IMG/VR virus record: IMGVR_UViG_3300028400_000021
Location: 1-33,970 of that record
Direction: 5' to 3' (one strand)
Origin: a virus
Length of the DNA stretch: 33,970 bases
The number at the start of each line of letters is the position of its first letter. The stretch's first letter is position 1. Both the position numbers and the translations under genes were made by a program. This document shows positions 1-5,397 of the stretch, in pieces. The notes beneath the pieces were generated by a model, which did no database searches, was not told the origin of the DNA, and saw nothing but the letters and a program-made list of their open reading frames with translations.

Positions 1-60
1 GAAAAAGATTACGAAAAATGGAAAACCTGGCAAAAGGTATCATTCAATGAAAAAAATTAA
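1..60 (+). CDS. 3' end of an unidentified gene (partial)
   Basis: An open frame runs from the window edge to a TAA at 58-60 and encodes 19 residues ending KVSFNEKN. It overlaps the start of the next gene by 14 bases, matching the overlaps seen throughout this cluster. An in-frame AAAGG that serves as the SD of the next gene lies inside it. Too little is visible to name a product; the charged, tryptophan-containing tail gives no family clue. Confidence 0.5.
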   Translation, partial: EKDYEKWKTWQKVSFNEKN

Positions 61-331
61 ATATGAGAATCTTGAAGAAGAATTTTATAAAGTTAAACAA
101 CAGAATGGATTATTAAAACTTCATATCGGACAATTAAAAACCACAATAGAAAGAATAAAAAAAGACCATAAATCTGACATTAATGAAATTAAAATTTTAG
201 CAACTGAATGTAAAAAGAATTTTGGGAAGAGATTTATCTGGGAATCACTTAGTGATAAAGAATCTATTGAATTGAAATCGCTGAAAGAAATGATTAAAAA
301 AGTTTATGTAATTGCAGAAAAATATAAGTAA
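47..331 (+). CDS. Small coiled-coil protein, unknown function
   Basis: 94 residues, lysine and glutamate rich, with long helical stretches in the first 60 residues (EFYKVKQQNGLLKLHIGQLK has heptad-like leucine and isoleucine spacing), so a coiled coil is likely. There is no signal peptide, cysteine cluster or catalytic motif. The ATG at 47 has AAAGG about 9 bases upstream, a good SD. It overlaps the end of the preceding gene, and the next ORF begins inside or just after its stop, so it belongs to a translationally coupled run of small phage genes. I do not recognise the family. Confidence 0.7.
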   Translation: MKKIKYENLEEEFYKVKQQNGLLKLHIGQLKTTIERIKKDHKSDINEIKILATECKKNFGKRFIWESLSDKESIELKSLKEMIKKVYVIAEKYK

Positions 332-545
332 TTATGTGAAATGGTGTAATCCCCCAAAAGAGGAAAGACGCAATAATTGGTTTACAGTGCCGCCTCCTCC
401 ACGGGATAAAATTAAAGAAGCACATAAATGGTGCGTTCAACAAGAGTCAAAAGGATGTTTTTACCACCATTATACAAATACAAGATGGTGGTTTCAATAT
501 GAAAAAGATGCAATAATGTTTGCAATAAAATTTAGTGGATTATGA
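312..545 (+). CDS. Small aromatic-rich phage protein, unknown function
   Basis: About 77 residues from a TTG at 312, or 69 from a GTG at 336; neither has a convincing SD, and a TAA at 309 closes the frame upstream. The GTG start would follow the previous stop directly and avoid overlap. The protein is rich in Trp, Tyr, His and Pro: a VPPPP stretch, HKWC, and a C-terminal TRWWFQYEKDAIMFAIKF. This compact style, with a Trp-Trp-Phe and a terminal amphipathic segment, resembles short conserved proteins of T4-like aquatic phages, but I cannot assign a role. Its stop overlaps the ATG of the next gene (ATGA). Confidence 0.6.
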   Translation: MQKNISNYVKWCNPPKEERRNNWFTVPPPPRDKIKEAHKWCVQQESKGCFYHHYTNTRWWFQYEKDAIMFAIKFSGL

Positions 546-889
546 TACTACCAAAAAAAATATTTGATCAAATTAGTTTCTGGGAACACACCGTAGAATT
601 TGGTCGTGGTTATAGAGTATGGGATGTTTTTACTATTCATTTTAAGCAATGGTGGAAATTTAGAAAAAAAATAAAAATACAAAGAAAAATTGATTTTGAC
701 GATCAAAACTCTAACCGATTTACTCATTCCCCAACACCTAGCGCCGCTGATTTATATAATCAACTATATAACTGGTCGATACAATCCTGGGACGAAAAAT
801 TAGATAGTATCCAACGTAAATATGAAAAAAATAAATCAGGGAATGTAATTTATCTTAAACAGAAACCTAAAAATCTTAATAATGACTAA
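542..889 (+). CDS. Hypothetical phage protein
   Basis: 115 residues. The N-terminal half is aromatic and basic (FWEHTVEFGRGYRVWDVF, then a KFRKKIKIQRKIDF stretch); the C-terminal half is polar with two Trp-containing helices (LYNQLYNWSIQSWDEKLDSI). There is no signal peptide or known catalytic motif. The ATG at 542 overlaps the upstream stop as ATGA, and its own end overlaps the next ORF by 8 bases, so it is almost certainly translated in series with its neighbours. Family not recognised. Confidence 0.65.
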   Translation: MILPKKIFDQISFWEHTVEFGRGYRVWDVFTIHFKQWWKFRKKIKIQRKIDFDDQNSNRFTHSPTPSAADLYNQLYNWSIQSWDEKLDSIQRKYEKNKSGNVIYLKQKPKNLNND

Positions 890-1130
890 AAACGAACATT
901 TTGAGAAAGCAAAAGAATTAATTGAGAAAAATTTTGATAAAGGTAAATCATATATTAGAGGGTCTTTATCTGTAAAAGATGATGGTCCTTTAAGCGAAAA
1001 GTTAAAAGGATTATTAAATGGCAATATCAAAAAGACGAAAAAGAAGGCAACGAGGAAAAAGAAAAGAACTACTCAAACGCAAAAAAGCCGAGACTTAGGC
1101 AAAACTACAAAGCCGAAAAAAAAGTCTTGA
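882..1130 (+). CDS. Small lysine-rich basic protein
   Basis: 82 residues. The first 45 are acidic to neutral and helical (EHFEKAKELIEKNFDKGKSY); the rest is extremely basic (KKTKKKATRKKKRTTQTQK ... TTKPKKKS), which suggests nucleic-acid binding or a packaged internal peptide, though that is inference. It starts inside the end of the previous gene. From 1018 onwards it shares DNA with a second ORF in the +1 frame that has a better SD, so its C-terminal 37 codons may be partly a by-product of A-rich sequence. An A8 run at 1116-1123 lies near its end, where an indel or slippage could join the frames. Confidence 0.5.
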   Translation: MTKNEHFEKAKELIEKNFDKGKSYIRGSLSVKDDGPLSEKLKGLLNGNIKKTKKKATRKKKRTTQTQKSRDLGKTTKPKKKS

Positions 1131-1278
1131 CCCAGGCACAATAAATTCCAGGGTTCGAGGAGTTGTTCCAAATTTGATAGCAAATAACATAGTCGGCGTA
1201 CAACCAATATCGATACCTAGTGGATTTTCGTTTAAAGATTTAGGTATAGTCGTGCATAAGGAGAAAAATTTCAAATAA
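1018..1278 (+). CDS. Amber-interrupted basic ORF with gp23 Gol-like segment
   Basis: ATG at 1018 has an excellent SD (AAAAGGA at 1004-1010, 7-base spacing). It encodes 26 very basic residues (MAISKRRKRRQRGKRKELLK ...) and meets TAG at 1096-1098. The same frame then stays open for 59 codons to TAA at 1276-1278. That second part reads as a genuine protein, containing VPNLIANNIVGVQP then PSGF, but has no ATG/GTG/TTG before a TTG at 1174. The motif closely resembles the gp23 major-capsid segment PNLIAFDICGVQP, the core of the T4 Gol region. The final TAA overlaps the next ATG (TAATG), typical of coupled functional genes. Alternatives: amber readthrough, a TTG start at 1174, a frameshift from the 882 ORF, or a recent nonsense mutation. 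Confidence 0.5.
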
Positions 1279-1556
1279 TGGAAACAAAAATAGAAATATG
1301 GAAACGAAAAATCCGTAATGGAAAAAGAAAACAAGCTGAGATGGTTGCAAGAAAAAAAGCAACAGAGCAGGAAGAAATTTGGCAACGATTATCAACTGTT
1401 AATAATCATACAAAAAAACGTAAACTCAAAGCAAGTTGGAAAGTTAATATATCTAATGATTTAACATCATTAAATTTTGATGCTATTAACGAAATAACAG
1501 ATGCACTTGCTGATGAAATTCTTAAAAACAGAATTAACGAGGTACTGAGAAAATGA
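1278..1556 (+). CDS. Small protein with gp23-like helical segment
   Basis: 92 residues. The N-terminal half is basic and helical. The C-terminal half, from KRKLKASWKVNISNDLTS to EILKNRINEVLRK, resembles a conserved stretch of T4 gp23 (SRQLKAAYSIELAQDL ... EIMLEINREVV): LKA, an aromatic, DL, DA, E, EI(L), IN and EV align in order with similar spacing. It follows an ORF that resembles a different, more N-terminal gp23 segment. The ATG overlaps the upstream stop (TAATG), and its own stop overlaps the HesB start (ATGA), so it is tightly coupled. I infer a small capsid-related or capsid-mimicking protein; no function is proven. Confidence 0.6.
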   Translation: METKIEIWKRKIRNGKRKQAEMVARKKATEQEEIWQRLSTVNNHTKKRKLKASWKVNISNDLTSLNFDAINEITDALADEILKNRINEVLRK

Positions 1557-1870
1557 ATTTAACAACCGAAGCTGAAAATCAGATTAAAAAATTACTAACT
1601 GAAAATGATGACGCAATAGCAATCCGTATTGGAATTATTGGTGGTGGATGTAGTGGATTTAGTTATGCATTTACTTTTGCCGATATGATTGAAGATGGAG
1701 ATGTCGTTGTCAATGATCATGATGCAATTGTAATTGTTGATCCATTAAGTTATCAATATCTTCAAGATGCTGAAATTGATTATGTAAAAAATATCGAAGG
1801 CGAACGATTTGTAATTAATAATCCTATTGTTTCAAATCAATGTGGTTGCGGAATGAGTTTTTCCATATAA
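1553..1870 (+). CDS. hesB: A-type Fe-S cluster carrier (HesB/IscA/ErpA family)
   Basis: 105 residues, the usual length for A-type carriers, which accept Fe-S clusters from scaffolds and hand them to apoproteins in the cytosol. The three ligand cysteines are present: Cys33 in GGGCSGFSY, and Cys97 and Cys99 in the C-terminal CGCGMSF. The MNLTTEAENQIKKLL opening is also typical. Members of this family are known passengers in aquatic T4-like phages, where they are thought to support host or phage Fe-S enzymes during infection. It is coupled by ATGA overlap to the preceding gene. Family assignment is firm; whether it is closer to ErpA or IscA cannot be told by eye. Confidence 0.92.
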   Translation: MNLTTEAENQIKKLLTENDDAIAIRIGIIGGGCSGFSYAFTFADMIEDGDVVVNDHDAIVIVDPLSYQYLQDAEIDYVKNIEGERFVINNPIVSNQCGCGMSFSI

Positions 1871-1875
1871 AGAAA

Positions 1876-2631
1876 ATGAATTGGAGACAAAAACAAAAAT
1901 TACATTCAACATCTATTCACACTGCTTGGGATGAAGAATTACCGTATAGTTATATGTACCCATCTAATACTACTGTTGATTGGGCCGATACCGACACTCC
2001 TGAAAATGCTCAATATATCAAAAATATAAAATATACTTTCAATGAACATGGATTTCGTAGTGATCCTTTTAATATAAAAAGTGATATAAATGTTTTGGCT
2101 GTTGGGTGTAGCATGACAGTTGGCGTTGGCGTTGATCAAAATGAAAATTGGCCAAATAGACTTAAACAGAAAATTATTGAAAAAACACAAAAATCAGTTT
2201 CAATGTGGAATTTAGCCACAAGCGGTGCAAGTTGCGATTATGTTTCGAGAATAATAGCAAAATCGATATCGAGTCTCCAACCAAATTTAATAGTAATATT
2301 CTGGCCCCCTATTTCAAGACTTGAAATTCCTACACAATATGAGGGTAAAATAATACAAGGATTCCCTCATATGGATATTTTTCCAAAAGAATTAGTTGAT
2401 GAAAAATATTTCATTTATAATTTTAGAAAAAATAAATTACTAGTTGATGCAATTAGTAAAAATTATGACATTCCTATAATATCAAATCCTGTTTTTGAAA
2501 TTGATCCCCTAGGGAGAAAGTTCCCTTTTATTAAAGATACCTCTGGACGAGATGGTCAACATCCAGGCCCAACCTGGCACGAAAATATAGCAAATTGGTA
2601 TTATCAATCCTGGCTCTATAACTATCTTTAA
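1876..2631 (+). CDS. SGNH/GDSL-like hydrolase
   Basis: 252 residues from ATG 1876; an earlier in-frame ATG at 1840 lies inside hesB and is less likely. SGNH hydrolase blocks are visible: block I GCSMTVGVG with nucleophile Ser79, an NLATSGAS stretch that may supply the oxyanion Gly/Asn region, and block V DGQHPG with Asp226 and His229 in the DxxH arrangement. A hydrophobic strand LIVIFWPP lies between. SGNH enzymes are esterases or acyl hydrolases; here the substrate could be a surface polysaccharide acyl group, but that is inference. There is no signal peptide, so it acts in the cytoplasm or as a virion part. It is the last gene before a late promoter and structured leader. Confidence 0.78.
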   Translation: MNWRQKQKLHSTSIHTAWDEELPYSYMYPSNTTVDWADTDTPENAQYIKNIKYTFNEHGFRSDPFNIKSDINVLAVGCSMTVGVGVDQNENWPNRLKQKIIEKTQKSVSMWNLATSGASCDYVSRIIAKSISSLQPNLIVIFWPPISRLEIPTQYEGKIIQGFPHMDIFPKELVDEKYFIYNFRKNKLLVDAISKNYDIPIISNPVFEIDPLGRKFPFIKDTSGRDGQHPGPTWHENIANWYYQSWLYNYL

Positions 2632-2639
2632 GATAAATA
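2632..2639 (+). promoter_or_regulatory. Putative T4-type late promoter (GATAAATA)
   Basis: GATAAATA differs from the T4 late consensus TATAAATA at one position and sits just after the SGNH hydrolase stop. Placing the octamer at -13 to -6 puts the start near 2645, giving an 84-base leader before the structural gene at 2729. Confidence 0.55.
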
Positions 2640-2651
2640 AAAATACATAAT

Positions 2652-2704
2652 CGCCGGTTTAACCGGTTTATGCGGAGGACCCACCGCGTAGTCCCTAGAA
2701 CGGC
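2652..2704 (+). promoter_or_regulatory. Structured mRNA leader with possible H-type pseudoknot
   Basis: Upstream of the SD (AGGAG about 2716-2720) of the 2729 gene. CCGGT (2654-2658) pairs with ACCGG (2662-2666). GCGG (2672-2675) pairs with CCGC (2684-2687), while GGAC (2677-2680) pairs with GTCC (2691-2694). These last two stems interleave, which is the topology of an H-type pseudoknot with loops of 1, 3 and 3 bases. GCCG (2653-2656) and CGGC (2701-2704) could close the whole element as an alternative. The region is GC-rich compared with its surroundings. Function is inferred only. Confidence 0.45.
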
Positions 2705-2728
2705 AATATAATATAGGAGTAAAAAACA

Positions 2729-3283
2729 ATGGGCAGACCTCTCAATAAAAGGTATTTTGGCAAGCCAACTGCTGGTGGACACGAAGTTAAGGTTCGTTTT
2801 AATGACGGCACTGGCGAAAAAGAAGGTTGGATTGTTAAGCAACGTTCTTCACGTAAATTTCTTGTTACCGACGGAACAGTAACAGCAGAATGTAAATTAG
2901 TTGATAAAGCACCTGGTGCTACAACCGCAGGTGAAATGACAATTTCAGTAAGAGATGATGCTGGTGTTGTAAAACAAGTAATCAAGGTTGCTGGACGTAA
3001 AGTAACGGTTGATACTGGTGAAAGTATTGGCTGGACATTCGATGACAGTACTACTGATAATCGTGTTGAGATGCCCGAAGCAGGTAATCCAACTAATGTT
3101 ATCCCAGCTACAGCAATGGTTGCCGATGTAGAATATGAAATCGTAACGGCTGGTACAACTGACTTCGTTACTGAACAAGGTGCAGCAGACAATAATCCTG
3201 GTACACGTTTCGTAGCAGTTGGTCCAGGTACTGGTGATGGAACAGTTATAAGCACAGCCGATGCTGAAGCTGATTCGTTCTAA
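2729..3283 (+). CDS. Probable virion structural protein (MGRPLNKR family)
   Basis: 184 residues starting MGRPLNKRYFGKP, an opening I associate with small structural proteins of aquatic T4-like phages. The middle is beta-rich and polar. The C-terminal part contains VEYEIVTAGTTDFVTEQGA followed by GTRFVAVGPGTGDGTVI, a repeat-like motif common in phage tail and fibre-associated proteins. There is no signal peptide or enzyme motif. It is the first gene behind a late promoter and a structured leader, has a good SD (AGGAG), and is followed by a strong terminator, so it is a single-gene late transcript, often the arrangement of an abundant virion protein. Exact role unknown. Confidence 0.75.
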   Translation: MGRPLNKRYFGKPTAGGHEVKVRFNDGTGEKEGWIVKQRSSRKFLVTDGTVTAECKLVDKAPGATTAGEMTISVRDDAGVVKQVIKVAGRKVTVDTGESIGWTFDDSTTDNRVEMPEAGNPTNVIPATAMVADVEYEIVTAGTTDFVTEQGAADNNPGTRFVAVGPGTGDGTVISTADAEADSF

Positions 3284-3307
3284 TAATAATAAAATTTTAC
3301 CTATTAG

Positions 3308-3344
3308 ACCTCTTGTGTGATAATTACATACAAGAGGTTTTTTT
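3308..3344 (+). terminator. Rho-independent terminator overlapping an RBS
   Basis: ACCTCTTGT (3308-3316) pairs perfectly with ACAAGAGGT (3330-3338), followed by a run of seven T (3338-3344). The AAGAGG of the 3' arm lies 7 bases before the ATG at 3345 and looks like the SD of the next gene, so the stem would also hide that SD. Confidence 0.85.
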
Positions 3345-3926
3345 ATGGTTGCATATATTGCCGGAAATGGAGAGTCACGTCGCCGTATTTGTGTCCGAAA
3401 AGTCAAAGAAAAAGGTTATCTTTATGGGTGTAATGCTCTTTATAAAGAGATAACTCCAGATGTCTTAGTGGCTACTGATTATGATCAAGCACATACAATT
3501 CAAATGACAGGATATGCAAAACACAATAGATTTTACACAAGAGAACCGTATGCGAATACAGGAGCCAAAAAGTTAAAGATGCCGTATGCAAATTGGTGTA
3601 GTGGAGCTAATGCTATACAATTAGCAATTGAAGATGGTCATAAAGAACTTTATATTTTTGGTTTTGATTTTGGTAGTAACAATGGAAAATTTAATAATGT
3701 TTATGCTGGTCACGAACATTATCGAAAGAAAAATGATGAACCAATAGATGGAAAAAATTGGTTTTGGCAAATTAGTATTTTAATAAAGTTTAATAAAACA
3801 GTTAAATTTAATTTTGTTTTCGGAGAGGAATCAGTTCAAGAATATATTGATTTACTACAAAATTTCGAAAATGTTAAGATTCTAAGTATTCGTGATTTTT
3901 TAATTCATATAAATAACAACGTATAA
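3345..3926 (+). CDS. Rossmann-like MptE/DUF115-type protein, possible sugar-linked enzyme
   Basis: 193 residues. The opening YIAGNGESRRRI resembles a glycine-containing nucleotide-binding turn, followed by YLYGCNALYKE, LVATDYDQ and later ANAIQLAIEDGHKELYIFGF. This order of motifs (GNG-S, GCN, D, then an alpha-helix and strand ending in FGFD) recalls the MptE-like/DUF115 Rossmann family that occurs beside fibre genes in aquatic phages. A paralogue with the matching motif LWLACFDGHKEIFMFGYNYY sits at 14270, so the two bracket the fibre block. The ATG abuts the T-run of the upstream terminator, with the SD supplied by the terminator stem. A role in modifying virion or host glycans is inference. 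Confidence 0.6.
   Translation: MVAYIAGNGESRRRICVRKVKEKGYLYGCNALYKEITPDVLVATDYDQAHTIQMTGYAKHNRFYTREPYANTGAKKLKMPYANWCSGANAIQLAIEDGHKELYIFGFDFGSNNGKFNNVYAGHEHYRKKNDEPIDGKNWFWQISILIKFNKTVKFNFVFGEESVQEYIDLLQNFENVKILSIRDFLIHINNNV
3908..3915 (+). promoter_or_regulatory. T4-type late promoter (TATAAATA, exact)
   Basis: An exact TATAAATA in the last codons of the 3345 gene. The predicted start is near 3921, 18 bases before the ATG at 3939, leaving room for the AAAGGGA SD. Confidence 0.7.
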
Positions 3927-3938
3927 AGGGATCTTTTG

Positions 3939-4607
3939 ATGAGCTTGAAAAAGAGGATTAAAGGCGATTACACCATCGAAACTATCAATGACGGCAATGA
4001 CAATACTATCACATTACGAGCTCTTGGCGGTAATAGTAAAGTAGTTATCGACGGTGATTTAACAGTTCTTGGAACACAAACATCGGTTAACTCAACAGAT
4101 ACCAATATTGTTGATAACACAATTGTTTTAAATTCGGGCGAAATTGGTGCTGGTGTAGGCGAAGGTTTTTCGGGTATTGTTGTTGATCGAGGAACACTTG
4201 CTGATGCAGGACTGAGATTTAATGAATTAACAGATACCTGGGAAATCGATAATGGATCTGGTACTTGGTCTCCGATACTTACATCATCATCGGGTTCGGG
4301 TCTACAAAATATAGTTGAAGACACCACGCCTCAATTAGGTGGTGATTTAGATGTAAATGGATTTTTAATTACCAGTGCTGCAAACGGTGATGTTACAATT
4401 GTTGCGAATGGTACTGGATTAGTGAAAATTGATCAAGAACTTTCATTAAAAGAACAACTAACAGACGAAACACCAGTGCCGGGATATAATAAATTGTACG
4501 CAAAATCAGTAGGCGCTGGCGGCACCGGCATTTATTTTTCAAATTTATCAGAAACCGGTGAAATGATTTCGAAGAAAAAAGCAATTGTGTACAGTATTAT
4601 TTTTTAA
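3939..4607 (+). CDS. Virion structural / tail-fibre-associated protein
   Basis: 222 residues starting at ATG 3939 with AAAGGGA 7 bases upstream; a TTG one codon earlier is less likely. It is built of short beta repeats: VVIDGDLTVLGTQTSVNSTD then NTIVLNSGE, and later GGDLDVNGFLITSAANGD. The C-terminus has YNKLYAKSVGAGGTGIYFSN, typical of aquatic T4-like virion proteins. The same DLTV-G-TTT-ST-N opening recurs at the N-terminus of the 1922-residue fibre, suggesting a common fold, probably a beta-helix or trimeric fibre shaft. It starts the fibre operon behind an exact late promoter. Precise position in the virion unknown. Confidence 0.75.
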   Translation: MSLKKRIKGDYTIETINDGNDNTITLRALGGNSKVVIDGDLTVLGTQTSVNSTDTNIVDNTIVLNSGEIGAGVGEGFSGIVVDRGTLADAGLRFNELTDTWEIDNGSGTWSPILTSSSGSGLQNIVEDTTPQLGGDLDVNGFLITSAANGDVTIVANGTGLVKIDQELSLKEQLTDETPVPGYNKLYAKSVGAGGTGIYFSNLSETGEMISKKKAIVYSIIF

Positions 4608-4617
4608 GGGTAGATAA

Positions 4618-4935
4618 ATGTCAATACAAACAGCAACCGTAGGATTAACACCAACTACCGTATATACAAGTGTAGGTGGATCGGCAATTACATTTATGTC
4701 ATTATGTAATTTTGGAACAAATGATGTTACATGTAATGTATATGTAGTTCCAAATGGTGATGTACCATCAGATTCAAATATTGTTATTAAAGATTTAGAA
4801 ATATTAGCTGGTGATACGTATATCCTTTATCAAGGTGGCGAGAAAATTTTATTAGATGGAAATGACAGCGTTGTTGTTTCGTCATCAATAGGAAATACTG
4901 TTTCGGTAGTTACCAGCTTTGCTGGAGGATTGTAA
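4618..4935 (+). CDS. Small beta-rich virion protein
   Basis: 105 residues, nearly all beta-strand forming and polar with few charges (SIQTATVGLTPTTVYTSVGG ... LLDGNDSVVVSSSIGNTVSV), the pattern of a single immunoglobulin- or jelly-roll-like domain such as a fibre accessory or capsid decoration. The SD is AAGGGT shortly before ATG 4618. Its TAA overlaps the ATG of the next gene (TAATG). Location between fibre genes supports a tail-fibre accessory role; no specific family is recognised. Confidence 0.65.
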   Translation: MSIQTATVGLTPTTVYTSVGGSAITFMSLCNFGTNDVTCNVYVVPNGDVPSDSNIVIKDLEILAGDTYILYQGGEKILLDGNDSVVVSSSIGNTVSVVTSFAGGL

Positions 4936-5387
4936 TGGGATATTTTGTTAAAAAAAATATTATCGGAAGCGAAGGGTTAGTTATTCCGTCTGGTGGTACA
5001 GCCGAAAGACCTATAACACCTATTAAAGGTGCACTTAGATTTAATAATGATACAAATAGTCTAGAATATTTTAATGGCTCAGCGTTTGTAACTATTGCTA
5101 AAGCCGGGAATAGTACAGTTGATGTCCATAATTTTGTTACAGATGGCGTTAATGATACTTATATATTGCCTTGGAATGATATAACCGATGAAAGATCTTT
5201 AGTATTTTTAAATGGCATTCATCAAACACCTGGACCAACTGAACATTATGTTATTGACAATGTTGGTGGTAATGTATCAATAATATTCCAATCAGTACCA
5301 CCATCAAATTTACCAGTAACAGTTATTCATGGAATGTTTAGTACATTGGTATCAGATTCTGAAATATTTGATGTTCCAAATTTATAA
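4935..5387 (+). CDS. Tail-fibre accessory protein with shared C-terminal-type module
   Basis: 150 residues. The N-terminal half holds GGTAERPITPIKGALRFNND followed by SLEYFNGSAFVTIAK, a motif used in phage fibres where a chain ends a shaft and begins a globular domain. The second half has DGVNDTYILPW and SLVFLNGIHQTPG, then a beta-rich end. The same two motifs, in the same order, occur at the C-termini of the 5398 gene and of the 1922-residue fibre, so this protein looks like a free-standing copy of that module. It is coupled to the gene before it by overlapping stop and start. Confidence 0.7.
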   Translation: MGYFVKKNIIGSEGLVIPSGGTAERPITPIKGALRFNNDTNSLEYFNGSAFVTIAKAGNSTVDVHNFVTDGVNDTYILPWNDITDERSLVFLNGIHQTPGPTEHYVIDNVGGNVSIIFQSVPPSNLPVTVIHGMFSTLVSDSEIFDVPNL

Positions 5388-5397
5388 GGTAGAATAA

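Noticed and set aside
1121-1144. Programmed -1 frameshift at the A-run ending the 882 ORF
   Set aside because: A -1 shift adds only about seven residues before a stop; only +1 reaches the Gol-like frame, so a standard -1 slippery site does not explain it.
2640-2728. Possible tRNA in the GC-rich leader
   Set aside because: No acceptor stem with a T-loop GTTCRA motif or anticodon arm can be drawn; the pseudoknot/hairpin reading fits better. I saw no tRNA elsewhere in the window.
2695-3406. Minus-strand frames over the 2729 structural gene
   Set aside because: The plus-strand gene has a promoter, an SD, a recognisable start and a terminator; the antisense products are low complexity and unsupported.
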